In this document: one piece after another, positions 12,044 to 23,975 of the stretch
Position numbering within the stretch: position 1 is the first letter of the stretch
Layout: every line of letters begins with the position of its first letter
Assembly: GCF_030272615.1 (NCBI RefSeq)
Contig: NC_081406.1
Location: 476,808,900-476,872,899, forward strand
DNA length: 64,000 bases
Direction of reading: 5' to 3'
Origin: Cryptomeria japonica
Taxonomy: Eukaryota > Streptophyta > Pinopsida > Cupressales > Cupressaceae
Notes under the pieces: generated by a model
The model's input: the letters and a program-made list of their open reading frames with translations, nothing else
The model's database searches: none
What the model was told of the DNA's origin: nothing
Program-made: the position numbers and the translations under genes

Positions 12044-12999
12044 TGTGATGAAAATGTGGGTGCAAATACGAGTGATTTAAAAGTTGAACTAATCAACCAA
12101 GCAAACACAAAGAAATCAAACACCTCAAGATAAGAGCATAAAAACAAAAGCTAAATTCAACACGATAAACAAACGCAAACCAAAATCCGCTTTAGTTTGA
12201 GAGTTCTTCAATGTGATGTGTGCTCAAAGATGTATCAGATGCTCGATTGTGCTCCATGGTATCTAATGCAAAGGTGATTTGATGAAAATGATGTGAAGGA
12301 TGAGTGATGATTTCAGCAGTGTAACGATATGATTATGTGAAAGTGGATGATTTGCTTGGAAAATGTAGGGTTTAAATATGAAATAGGAGGGAGATGAAGG
12401 GCTTTGAAAATGAGACACTTGTCCTTGAAGAGGACAAGTTGCAAGCCATATGAAATAAGATTCCACACTTGTCCTCAAAGTGGCCCAACAAGAAATGACA
12501 AGTGTCCCCAAGAGGGACACATGTCTTAGAATGGAATGACATGTGTCTCTAGGGAAACATGTCTATTTTGGGCAATAACCACCCAAACATTAGATACTTT
12601 CCAATATTTGGAAAATAGGGAATGTGTACACACATGTGCGAGGGGAGGTTAGGATGGGATAAGGTTAGTTAAATGGATAGGGTTGGTTAGAACCCATGGG
12701 TTAGGATAGGGGTTGGGTTAGGAGGTGGTTTAGGTTAGGAGACATGTGGGAGAATTAATTAATTTAAAATTAATTAATAGGCTAGAGGAAAAGGACAATG
12801 AATTAAATAAAATAAAGTGAATTTATTTTATTTAATAAATTAATTAATTAACAAGGTTAATCAATTAATGAGGCATGGCCTTATTAATTAAATTAATTTA
12901 GTCAAAGGGAACGAGATGTCGCAATATAATTAAATAATAAGAATTATTTAATTGATGTGAGTGGCTAAGAGATTTAAATTTGATTAAATTAGTGCTACA
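12044..12999 (-). repeat. 5' LTR of a minus-strand element; same family as 27324-28384
   Basis: It starts TGTGATGAAAATGTGG, like TGTGATGCTAAAAATGTGG at 27324. It shares the order of later blocks: the dispersed GACACTTGTC/ACAAGTGTC strings, then a GGTTAGG-rich stretch, then AATTAATTAA-rich DNA. A minus-strand TATA lies near 12366-12385. The outer end is tentatively GTGCTACA at 12999. A PBS adjoins its inner end. The matching 3' LTR is not seen. Confidence 0.65.
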
Positions 13000-15590
13000 G
13001 TAATTTAGATTTGTAATAGTTTAAATTGTTGTTCGTTATGCTTTACTTTTATTAGTGAGTTGTTTATGATACATTTTGTTTTAGCATATTTGATTTCATT
13101 ATTTTTAGAGCAGTCTTCCTGTAGCCACTGTTGTTGAAAATAACCAGTCACTCGCAACCAATGCTCTCTAGTTAGATTTATTTCCATTATCGTTATATTT
13201 TTAATTTTTTTTTTTTTCTATACACAACTAATAAAACAACCTAGAAGGATTTTGTAGTGCACATACAGTGCTGACATTATAAAAAAAGACACATCCCTGG
13301 TTAATAATTAAATGAACCTCTTATTAGGGCATTAGGTTACTCTATTGGGCACATCTAACCAAACTGGGTGAATGAAATACTAACACTAACTTTATGTATA
13401 TAGTGGAGGCCTATCAATGAGGTTGACTATTGTCATAGTCAGAGAGAATGCCCAATGGACATATTTCAAGACAAATATAATATAATGCATGATTATTTTA
13501 GCATTAATCTTCGAGATCTTATAAAAAAATTGAGAAGAGTGTAGAAAGGGGTCAATTCTTCTCATGTTGAACAAATTAGTTTCACAAAGGAGAATTCAAG
13601 GAGGAATTATACAATGCAAGGTAATTAACAAAAAGTAGAAGTTGCATGCCCAGAACTAAAGACTTGCTAGTGATAGTGAAGACTCATGTTAGATGAATTC
13701 TACTTTAAGGATATAGGTGGTAGATGCTTCAAATAGAATCAATAAAAATTCTCATAGTAGTACTTAATAAAGTGAGTATAGTTGGCAACAAGAAATTACA
13801 CCTACTACAAGCAAGGAAATATAGTATTGTAGTGATGATATTCTCAATGATACTAGCATCAAGAAACCCTTAATTGAGACAAGAGGTTTGTTAGGTACAT
13901 TGGAGAAGCCTATTGATGAATTCCAAACAAGTTGTAAAGAAAAAATATTTTGAATGTGAAGGAATAATCCATACAAACATAATCATGATTCAAAATGGGG
14001 ATTGTCTTAAATAAAATACAACCATAGAATACCATGGTATCATGTGTAAAAGACTGTCCTCAAGAGTGCAATATAGTCACCTAAACTAATCTCATGTTAC
14101 ATGGGATAAATCATAACACTTTTAAGATGTACTACTTTATGTCATGGGAATCACATTGACATGTATGATACTAGTCATCTAAAGGTGAATGAAAAAGTGT
14201 TTAGGCAGACCCAAGTGTGATAAGCCAAGCAAGTTATGGTATTTTCATGCTAAATGAAATGAGGGTAACATGTTCACTTTTTTCACCACTCATAAGGAGC
14301 ATCAAATGGTAGGGAATTCCAATGGTGTATGGATGATCACATGGAATGCATGTTATGCATAACCAAGAGGATGATATTCATTGTTCATAAAAGGTATGAA
14401 AGTGTTTGAGGCATGAAAAGACATTTCAAAGAGACAAAGAGTTGTTTTCTTTCTCAAAAAAATATATCAGTGCAAAAGGTAGATTTGGAAGTATGGATAG
14501 TCACACAAAAAAGAACAAGAAGAGATAAGTGTAAGTAGACACTCAAAGCTTAACTATCATGAAGATAGGGTGAAAAAAATTATTACACATTTGGTGATGG
14601 CACAAAGATAAATAAAATAAAATAAAAAGAGTTTTCATACTATTCAGTTGATATATGACAATCTACTGAATAAACATTAACAGTGAAGAGTAGTGGCATG
14701 AGCTTGTAATGAAGATTTGTGTTCTCATGATACTAGGAAGGTTTTTTTAGTGAAAATGGGAGACTTTCAACCTCTAGAGGACTATCATAATTTTCATTTC
14801 TTAATCATGTACAACATGCCCTATGACCATGGGAAAAGGTTGATAGTAATTTGAAGAGCTAAATGATAGTTGTGCAACATGTGGAGAACATATGGGGAGG
14901 TTGGTGGTCCTTGTTCAAGTGGTTGAGGAGCTTAAGGAGGAAATTTTGAACCAATTAGAGTTATTTGAGGGCATCTATGAGTTTATGGAGGACCCTCATC
15001 AATGGATGGGCCAAAGTAGGAGAATTTTCATCACTCTTCCACCATTTTTAAGAACTTTAGGGTCCTCAAAAATACAAACACATTAGTCGACACTTGAGAA
15101 GAATTGATCAAGCTAGTAATGTAATGCAATTCATTTATTCTCTCAGCACATGTTCTTTTCTTATAGAAAGCTATTGCACACAATAAATGACAGCCTTAGG
15201 CTTATTTTTAAGTTAGTTATTGTTGTTTAGGCTAAGCATTTTAACATAAGACAAGGTTATTTCTTGTTTACCTTGTATTTTAACTCATTGTAACTCGGTT
15301 TCAGACTAAGAAACAATCATTTCTAAAGTTGTGCAAGCTATTGTAAACATCCTTTATTAATTAAAAAATCAAGCTTTTTTACCTTCTTTGTGTTGTTATA
15401 TTGATGATTGATCTAATCTTGTGGTGATGTTTTCTCTTTGATTTCTATCTCATCTTCATTGTCTTTATGTAGAAAGATTATTATTTTTGTACGTTATGAC
15501 TTGTGTTAAAGAACTAGGCATAGAGTTGAAGTTGTGAGAACTTTTCCATATCCTTAGAAATTATGTCTGTAGTGATTTCAACCTAATTAT
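13000..15590. other. No recognisable gene; relic sequence
   Basis: About 2.6 kb between retroelements. A short ORF-like stretch at 14892-15086 reads MGRLVVLVQVVEELKEEILN but has no recognisable domain, and the flanks are full of stops. The 15100-15420 part is T-rich and non-coding. It is probably older retroelement sequence that was the target of the LARD-like insertion. The last five bases (ATTAT, 15586-15590) would be its TSD, but the right partner is lost. Confidence 0.4.
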
Positions 15591-18500
15591 TGTAGTCACC
15601 TAAATTTTGCTACAACTAAATTTCATGGCCTGATATAGGCCTTACACATTGCATTTGAAGAAAGGTACACAAATTTTTTTTTAAAGTTCTTTATTTTGCA
15701 TATTATGGTTTAAAAGTCAAATTTTATTTCATATATGCAAGTATTTCAAGAAAATGACAATAAAAGATTGCAGACAAATAGCTTTTTCATTACAAGAAAT
15801 GTGTAAGGTGTCCCATACAATTCGTGGGAATAGTTGACTGATAGCTATGAACATATATTTTCATATAAATATGAAAATAAACTACATAATAGAAGAAAAG
15901 AAATGAATATAAAGGTAAGGTAGCCCGTCATTGTCTGGAATGACAAGCCCAACTGGAAAGAGTTGTTGAACTTTATCTGCCCATACACTCTAGCTTCTTT
16001 TGCTCCCATTCCAAGAGTACCTGCAAGATAAATTATAGCTGAGTTAGAGAAATGAGGATTGTCATACTTTCATATTCAAACTCAGCGAAATATAGTCCAT
16101 GTACATATAAGATACCAAAATATATGCCTACAACTATCAGTGAGTCAGATTTAGAAACGGATATTAGAGGAATGCAAGAGAAGCTGAAAAGGGATATCAG
16201 ATCATAAGACCAAAGGATGCACTTGTCTTGCTAACTTGTTTATCCACTGTGCAGGTACAGGTACGTAGTGCATTACTGGTTTATCATTCAAGCATGTGGT
16301 GTAAAATAAGGCTCCCACAAGGGTTGATCCCAGCATTCTAATATGTCAGTATAGCTTCATTGAACAAGGACACATCATCCACAACAGTCAAAATTTCATG
16401 ATCACTTCATTAATGACATGCATGTGTCCAATGGAACCATACTGGCATATTAAAAGGCCAGACAACCCTAATAGGGTCTCAGAATAATAATAGCAGCTCA
16501 TCATAGGATAGTGCATTCACAGTACCAATAAATACATTCAATCAACATAAGAACATCATTCAAAAGGATAATAGCTATAAATAATTTTATTTTGCATCTC
16601 ACTAAGACCAAATAAATATAGTGCATATCTAGATTTGCATTTATATATCAGAGCAACTACTTTCATTATGTCAAAACATATAGAACAAACATTAATGATA
16701 GTATTTTGCATATGGAAGAATATAGAAATATCATATTTTGCAGTCATAAGGATATTAATATAGAGAAGCCTCATAATGGTATTTGGATAGGATTAGCTTA
16801 AGTGAGTCACAGGCTACAAGCTAGTGGATAGATAATAGTCTCAGAGTAACAGTACAAAGTTTCAACATCATCTTCAGATCTTTGCATTGAGCACCAAACC
16901 ATAGATCACATATCACAGTAGGGAAATTATGAACTAGAATTTATAGTCCTATTTGTATTGCAACACATGTAGGAGGCACAAAGTCACAGTCAAATGACAG
17001 CTCTAAAATCAAAAGACATCAAAAAGCGTCTCTGATACAATTAACATAGTTGGTAAAGCGGATGACACTCAAAGATGAGCAGGTCAAGGCTTTAGCCAAG
17101 CTCATTCATGAAGATAACTTTGAAGAAATGAGCATTTGATAGTCCCCTTACAAAAATAGGAACATGGCAATATACAAAGGGAGGACGATGCTTGTAAAGC
17201 CTAGACATGGTCTTCAAACTCATCAAGGTACAGTGATCTCAATGACCCAACATGAGAGGATGCCATTCAATCCAAAAGGCATATGTTCATGAGATTCAAT
17301 ATCTATAATAAAGAGAAAACATGAAAAAGGTAGAGTCAAGGACAATTGGTAGTGAATAAAATGATTGTATAGCAGTGTTGTAGTAAGCATGAAGTAACAG
17401 TGTAGATCCATCCACTAAACAGTGACAAATATTCATTCAAAATTTTAAAGGAGTAGTGCATAACAAAGAGAAACGGTTGTAACAGTGATGAAAAGTTTTA
17501 AAACAATAAATGAAGGGTATTAAATGTCATCATTTTCCATAAATCATGAGGCAAATCTCATAACATGAAGGCAATCATAAAGGTAATAAACATCATAGAC
17601 CAAGAAAGTTTCAGATTAGGGTAGATGATTGTCTTCATCAAACACAACCATCAATTCATGAAAAGAATCAATCTAATGTGTTGGAAGCATCAAATAATTG
17701 ATTATAAGTATTTGATTAAGAAATCTTAGTTAGTACAATACACTGAGGGTACAGTGAAGGACAGGGTATACAAAAATACTTCATGAGTAGTCAATGAAAA
17801 ACATAGTGAACAGTATAGTCCAAACAATTGGCTCAATTTGTAAGAACAATGGTCTTCGCAAAGGTTTTAGTTTTGATGAACTGTCATAACATGATTGGCA
17901 AACAAGTGATACAAGACAACGTTATAAAGGAAAAGTCCAGTCTTAGGGCACAATCATGTTATAAGAATGTAACCATAAAAGATGACATTAAGTATCTACA
18001 GTGCTTTGGACAGTCAACAATTTATTTCATTGCCCTTGATAGTGGTATTCAAACAACATACAACCACCTTTTTTATTGTCACAAGAAGGTAAAGCAGCAT
18101 AAAGATGGTCCTTAAAATCATATGAGTCATATGACGACCTAAAAAGGACACATCAACAGTGAATCAAAGAACAATCATAATAGATCAGTGAGCACATCTA
18201 CAAACACAATGGAATGATTGATCACAATAGAAAGGTCTAATAATTGATGCAACCAAAGAGAATAGTAGCAGTCTATTCAAGAGAACAATATCACTATGTA
18301 ATAAAACCAAATAAAAATACGTTCTACAGTTCACAGTGCCTTATACACACAGTCAAAACACAGTTATAGTCTTAGTGAAAGGTTAGTAGAAGTGAAGGAT
18401 GCAGACCTATTATAAGGATAATTAACAAGCATTGTTAAACTAAAGTCATAGTTCTAAGGTAAAGAGCACAATGAGCATCCAAAAAGAAGCATCTACTTTC

Positions 18501-20218
18501 ATTTTTAGAACCACGGTCCTCATACAGAGCATATACAATAAAAAATCTAGGTCCATATAGTCAAGGAATAAGGTGTACAAAACAAATGATGATATAAGCC
18601 TTCATGAGTATATCAAGAGCAGCCAATAGGAACCAAGGCCAAGAACAATAAATTGTTAAAGTGCATATGTGTTTAAAGGCAATGCATTCTCAACATCATC
18701 AAATAAAAATCATCATTCTAGAGCATGGATTAGTTCTTTCAAAGCACTGTCAAAGCAGTAATAGTAGATAAAGGCACGGGAATTTGAGTTACCACAGGTT
18801 ATTTGCAGTCAACCCTCATATGCTGCAAAACAATGTATTAAAGTGTATTATGTAAATACAAAAAATTTAGAAGCAGAGAGATGACAGTTCATTAAAGAAG
18901 AGACAATAGCCCCAATGATTCAAGATAGCTGATACACAAACACCACGGTCACAAAGGCTGCACACACAATAAAAGAGAAGTTTTTAAGCAAAAGCACAAT
19001 ATTTATGTTTGGTGTCTGATAGTATTAAATAATAGTACCATGAGGTTGCAAATATAAAAGAAAAGATTCCAAGCCAAACAATGAGAAAATGCATGATAGT
19101 GCAGTCATGCACTAGACCATACCAGAGACCTCCAAAGCACAACCCTTTCATAGAGAGCTCATCATTGAGATAAAGCAGAGCTATTGAATAATATAAGACA
19201 GTCCTTTGCTCAAGCCCAAGTTCAATAATAATGCATTTAAAGACAAAGATCTCCTTCACATCAGCTATTGAAAAAAACTTCACACAAAGATATTGAGGCT
19301 ACGGCTTCTAATCATGCATATATAAAGAATTTCATGCAAGAAACCCTAGAAATAGATGCATGAAAAGAAAAGTTCCATAGTTTTCTTCTTCCAAAGAGAA
19401 ATAAGTGGTAGAAATAGAAGATGATACATACCGATCCAAGTCATTAGACAGAGAAAATCAAAATGCAACCCTCAATTTCATGTTCAAGTCTAGTTCAAGC
19501 TTAGAAAAAGCATGCATAACGGCTTCAAGATCCTTTTCACCGAATGCAAAAATAAAATGATGGAGTGTTTTAGGGTTCAAACCCTTTTTTTGCATGCCCT
19601 AAATCCAATATACCATGGGCTCTTCTTTTATTTGTTTTTGAAAAACAAATTATGCATGCTAAAGAAAGCCATGGTCAAAACTTCAAGGTCTTTCGACCTA
19701 AGGTTGTGTGTGAAGCCTAAAATAAAGGGCCAAAAGCTTTTTAAAAAAGATTTTAATTTTTCTTTTGCCTCACATTTGTTATAATTAATATATATTTATT
19801 AAAATTTACTTTTTTTTCGAAATCTTAATAAAGATATATTAATTTATAAAATGGAAGAAATTAAAAGAAATAAATATTTTTATTTTAGCATTTATTTAAA
19901 AACAATATTGTTAATTATTTTAAATAAATGTTAAAATAAAATTATTTGAAAAGGAAAAATAAATATGCAGCATTGAGTTTTCAGAGAAAGGAAGGTGCTT
20001 TTTTAGGGGCTATTTTTGGTGACTCATGTATCAGTTGAAGTCACACTTGTAGACCTTTTCAGATGGGCGGCTATTTTTATAATCAGAGACTGATTTTGGT
20101 AGATTTTTGCATTCTCTTTGCACGCTTTTTTAGGCAAATTCGACCAAAGAATCCTTCATGCAGATTTTCAAATAAAAGACCTCATCTATCTTTAGTTCTC
20201 TACTTTAGGAGTTCTTTT

Positions 20219-20585
20219 TGTTAGAGTATTCGGGTATTTACTTGATTAATTAAACAATATTTGTTTAATTATTTAAGTTCTCTTTATCTCTTTTACACTT
20301 AAGCTAACTTTAGGTGCATAATAATTAATTCTTTTATTAATTATTATGTGCAAGCCTAGGTTTTCCTTTTTAGATTTTCTTGACCTTAGAGGTTATTTTT
20401 TTCATTGTATTGTAAGGATTATCACATTAAACCATTTTGTGAATATTGAGCTCTCATCTTTTTGAGCATATTTTCTGTGTATTTGTTTTATCTATTATTT
20501 GTTTCCTTGCTTCTCCTTGTAACAAGTTATTCAGCTTGTAGAGATCATTTGGGTTCCTATGGTGTTGTGTTTCTCAACTCTCACA
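20219..20585 (+). repeat. Mini-LTR element 5' LTR
   Basis: 367 bp, TGTTAGAG...CTCTCACA. It is nearly identical to 22669-23038, with scattered single-base differences. It is followed directly by the primer-binding site. Confidence 0.93.
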
Positions 20586-20597
20586 TGGTATCAGAGC
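20586..20597 (+). promoter_or_regulatory. Primer-binding site (initiator tRNA-Met)
   Basis: TGGTATCAGAGC directly follows the 5' LTR end CA. This is the standard plant copia-type PBS, complementary to the 3' end of initiator tRNA-Met. Confidence 0.92.
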
Positions 20598-20979
20598 TTT
20601 AGATCTGTAACTATTTGTTCTTGTTTTGAGAATTTTTGAATTGGAAGCAGATATGGGGTTTCAGGAAATTTTTCTTTTTGTACTTAGGGATAGGTCTTTT
20701 CTGAGCACTTTGGGCCTAAACAAACATCACCATTGTGCTCAGAAGGCCCAAAAACCCATATAGTCATATAAAACTTGTCTAGTTTTGACTCCTGAGCATC
20801 TGGGGGTAATTTTTCTTCAGTACCAGGTTGTACGGCTCTGACACGCAATTCAAGAAAAAAATTCAATTTTTTTTTTTTGCATTTTTATGGCATGCAGGCC
20901 AATTTTTTGATTTTTTGAAACAAATAAAAAATCAAAAGGGCGAAAAAAAGTTTTTGGAAAATTTTTTAAAAAACTTGTT

Positions 20980-21420
20980 TTGGGGGGTTCCCCACGATAC
21001 GCAGGGTACCGTGGGGCCCCCTGCCAACCTGCAGCCCCCCCCCCCCCCCGGTCGCTGACAGAGCAAGCCCCACCGGCGTCCTCTGGCCCCCACCTTCCCG
21101 GTGGCCCTTCTTCCCGACCCTCGCTTGCGGCCCCTTCCAGCGTTGCCACTGCTGCAACACCCCGCGACCCCACCGGCCCCACCGCCGCAACAACCCTGGC
21201 CGCTGCAGTGCCTTCCTGACCCCCGCCGCCACAGCAACCCTGCCTGTCACAACGCCCCATCTGTCGGTCGCCACCCTTCGGCCCCCGTCGGCCCCGCCAC
21301 CTCTCTGCACCGCCAGAAACAGCTCGGCTACCACTCCACCACCACTGCGCCAGGCGTCGAAGTGCCGCCCACTGGCCACCTCCGCCAGGCTCCTGCCACC
21401 AAACCTCCTCCCTCTTGTCT
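20980..21420. other. GC-rich island inside the mini-LTR element
   Basis: About 440 bases of very C-rich DNA on the plus strand, in an otherwise AT-rich window. A run of C close to 21034-21050 lies in it. Several frames are open: one reads proline/alanine-rich on plus, and glycine/arginine-rich frames lie on minus. This is expected of GC-rich DNA, where stops are rare, so I do not call a protein. Abrupt composition boundaries on both sides suggest captured foreign sequence. Confidence 0.6.
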
Positions 21421-22660
21421 TTTTAAGGGGGGGTTCATTTTTTGGTCATATCTTGGGCATACAGAGTCTTTTTTTTTTTAAACAAATAAGCGTTGGAAAG
21501 CTGGTTCCGAGCCAGACCTCATGATGTTGGACTTTTTTTCTAGTTGTTTGATTGTGTTTTTTTCCAATCAAAGTGGGGTCTCCGTTTTGCACTTCGGGAG
21601 CCATAGAATGAGCATCCGAACTCCGTTTTTCAAAAACTATATATTGTTGGAAATCTTGTCCTGTGTACTTTCTAGCCATATGATTTTTCTTTCCAGATTC
21701 TTCTCTAGGAATATTTTCTTCAGTTTTTTGCTTTTTCAGCACTCTGTGGATATCTTAGTTGTTTCAGGTCCTGGGATCTCTTCTCTGAGTAGGATGTCTC
21801 TATTTTGGTTATCCTTTCTATTTCTAGTCTTCTTATCATTGTAGCTTCTTTTATGCAAACACACTGAGAGAAAGTGCCATCATGCATTGTTTACTTGGGA
21901 TCTTGCCTATCTTGTGCCTTATTGTACATGCACTACTTTTAAAGAGCCATGAGGGGGTTGATGTTTGCCTTGATTTCCATCCACCTTTCTCAAGTGAGTG
22001 TTCCTTCCACAACATTCGTCTCATGTTGCGTGTCAAGTGAGTGCTCCTTCCACGACACTATGTACTATATCTGTGCCTTTGATGTTCTTGGTTCTTCGTC
22101 ATGCAATTCTTGTTGGTTGTTCTTTTCAGTGTACCTGTCTCTCTCCCTCTTCAGCATTATGGGGAGGTTTTTCCTATTGGTTCTAATTCTTCCATGGTTC
22201 GATTGATCAGCTCTTCAGGCTTTGGTTTCCCATACCATCTGTATCTTCAAGTTCAATTGTTTGCCTTTGTTTGCCTTCTGATTTGAGTACTGCCATTTGA
22301 CGGCACTCATACAAATTACAGTCTTCTCTACCTAGTCATGTTCTATTTCAGTGGAGGTTCTTTAGATCAGCAGTTATTCTTCGACAGTGTTTGCAGGTTC
22401 TTCATGCTTCAGTGATTCTTCTGATCTTCTCTTGTTCCTATCTTTTTGGAACATTCTTGTTTGGAAGCTTTTTCAGTCCTTCTTCTTGCTTTTCCATCTT
22501 TGTTTGGAGTAGAGTTTTGTTCCCATGTGGTTTTCTCTATTTCTCCGATTCATAGAGATTTGATTATATTTGGGTACTTGATCAAGCCTTGTTGTCGGGA
22601 CCCATCTTTCTTGCTTTTAGTAGTTGTTCTAGGTTTTAGCTTCTCCCTAAGTCTAGCTTA

Positions 22661-22668
22661 AGGGGGGG
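22661..22668 (+). promoter_or_regulatory. Mini-LTR element polypurine tract
   Basis: AGGGGGGG directly precedes the TGTTAGAG start of the 3' LTR, the expected place for plus-strand priming. Confidence 0.85.
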
Positions 22669-23038
22669 TGTTAGAGTATTTGGGTATTTACTTGATTAAT
22701 TAAACAATATTTGTTTAATTATTTAAGTTCCCTTTATCTCTTTTACACTTAAGCTAACTTTAGGTGAATAATAATTAATTCTTTTATTAATTATTATATG
22801 CAACCCTAGGTTTTCCTTTTTAGGTTTTCTTGACCTATTAGAGGTTATTCTTTTTCATTGTATTGTAAGGATTATCACATTACACCTTTTTGTGAATATT
22901 GAGCTCTCATCTTTTTGAGCATATTCTATGTGTATTTGTTTTATTTGTTATTTGCTTCCTTGCTTCTCCTTGTAACAGGTTATTCAACTTGCAGAGATCA
23001 TTTGGGCTCCTGTGGTGTTGTGTTTCTCAACTCTCACA
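22669..23038 (+). repeat. Mini-LTR element 3' LTR
   Basis: 370 bp, TGTTAGAG...CTCTCACA, pairing with 20219-20585. It is followed by the CTTTT target-site duplication. Confidence 0.93.
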
Positions 23039-23757
23039 CTTTTCTATATATTCTTCTCTCCTCTTCATAATTTTTTAGTTTTTTCTTTCCTTGGCATGAT
23101 TGTAGACTGATTTTGGTCTCTTTCATGCTCAAGGATAGCATTGTAGCTCATATTTTGAGTTTTTAACAGCAACAACTCCTTCATTTTTGATAAAAATGGT
23201 AGAATTTTCCTTCTTACCACTTCTTGCATTGTATTATGGGTGAATAAATTGATGTTGTTATTTTAATTTTTACTTAAATCCTTTAATTATGTCTTATTCA
23301 AATATGATTCGTGTGAGTAGTTACATGATAGGTGCAGGTTATAGATTTGTGCTAGCTGATTTTAGTAGGTTGTTGTGAAAACATATTGTTTTCCTTCAGG
23401 AAAGCTCTAAATTCAATCCTTTCTATGAAATATTTATGCATCTACATGTTCAGTTGAGTTGTGAGTAATTGAAGTCTACTACTTGAAGGGTTTTGTGAGT
23501 TAAGTAGGTTGCAGGTCTCAAAAAGAATATTTGGTGCATCACCTCATGGGATAGGTTTAATTTCAATATTCCCTCTATCCTTTTTCTTGACAAAAAATTA
23601 TTTGCAGGAGATTCATCATATAGGAAGCCGACCTATATTCTGGAGGTCTACTTTCAATATAGGCATACCCACAGGCCTAAAAGTATTCCCATGTTTCACA
23701 GGATTGCTGGGTTTCATACTTTGCTTCACGGGTGCAATCCTTCGTGACAACAGTGTT

Positions 23758-23775
23758 TGGCATGCCCAGTGAGAC
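23758..23775 (+). promoter_or_regulatory. LARD-like element primer-binding site
   Basis: TGGCATGCCCAGTGAGAC begins 5 bases after the LTR end ACAACA (23752). It is the same PBS type as at 12017-12036 (minus). It fixes the element's orientation as plus. The priming tRNA was not identified. Confidence 0.65.
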
Positions 23776-23975
23776 TCTTTGGATTGTTTCAATCCAAATC
23801 TTTTCCACACACTTCTGATTTTTGGTGTGAAAATCGGAAAATCCAGTCTTTGGAGGCAAGATCTACCCACACCTAGTGACTCTGAGCTCATATCTTTTGG
23901 TTTCACAAACATGAAGTGCTAGTATGATTCAAAGAAGTCCTATATTCTAAATTCTAGCTCTTTATATGAGTAAAT

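Larger units (their letters stand above)
20219..23038 (+). mobile_element. 2.8-kb non-autonomous mini-LTR retrotransposon, TSD CTTTT
   Basis: This is a structurally complete small element. LTRs of 367 bp (20219-20585) and 370 bp (22669-23038) both begin TGTTAGAGTATT and end CTCTCACA. A perfect initiator-Met PBS, TGGTATCAGAGC, follows the 5' LTR without a gap (20586-20597). A purine tract AGGGGGGG (22661-22668) abuts the 3' LTR. The 5-bp duplication CTTTT flanks it (20214-20218, 23039-23043). The 2.08-kb interior shows no gag or pol, so it must be moved in trans. The nearly identical LTRs indicate a fairly recent insertion. Confidence 0.92.
15591..23752 (+). repeat. LARD-like 5' LTR (interrupted)
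   Basis: It begins TGTAGTCACC and ends GTGACAACA. The only insertion seen is the mini-LTR element at 20219-23038. A TATA-like CTATATATTC lies at about 23044-23053, directly beside the insertion's right TSD, so the mini-element landed at the LTR's own promoter. The segment 15591-18582 has a second copy at 33025-36004; 18583-23752 does not recur in the window. There is no ORF with recognisable homology. Confidence 0.65.

Noticed and set aside
12660-12740. Interstitial telomere repeat
   Set aside because: GGTTAGG strings are irregular and lie inside an LTR family present twice, not in a true (TTTAGGG)n array.
14892-15086. Small gene reading MGRLVVLVQVVEELKEEILN
   Set aside because: 64 codons, no domain, flanks full of stops, no promoter context. 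It could be a chance ORF.
20850-21481. Overlapping long ORFs on both strands (proline-rich on plus, glycine/arginine-rich on minus)
   Set aside because: They lie in the GC-rich island, where stop codons are rare by chance. Several frames are open at once and none shows a domain.
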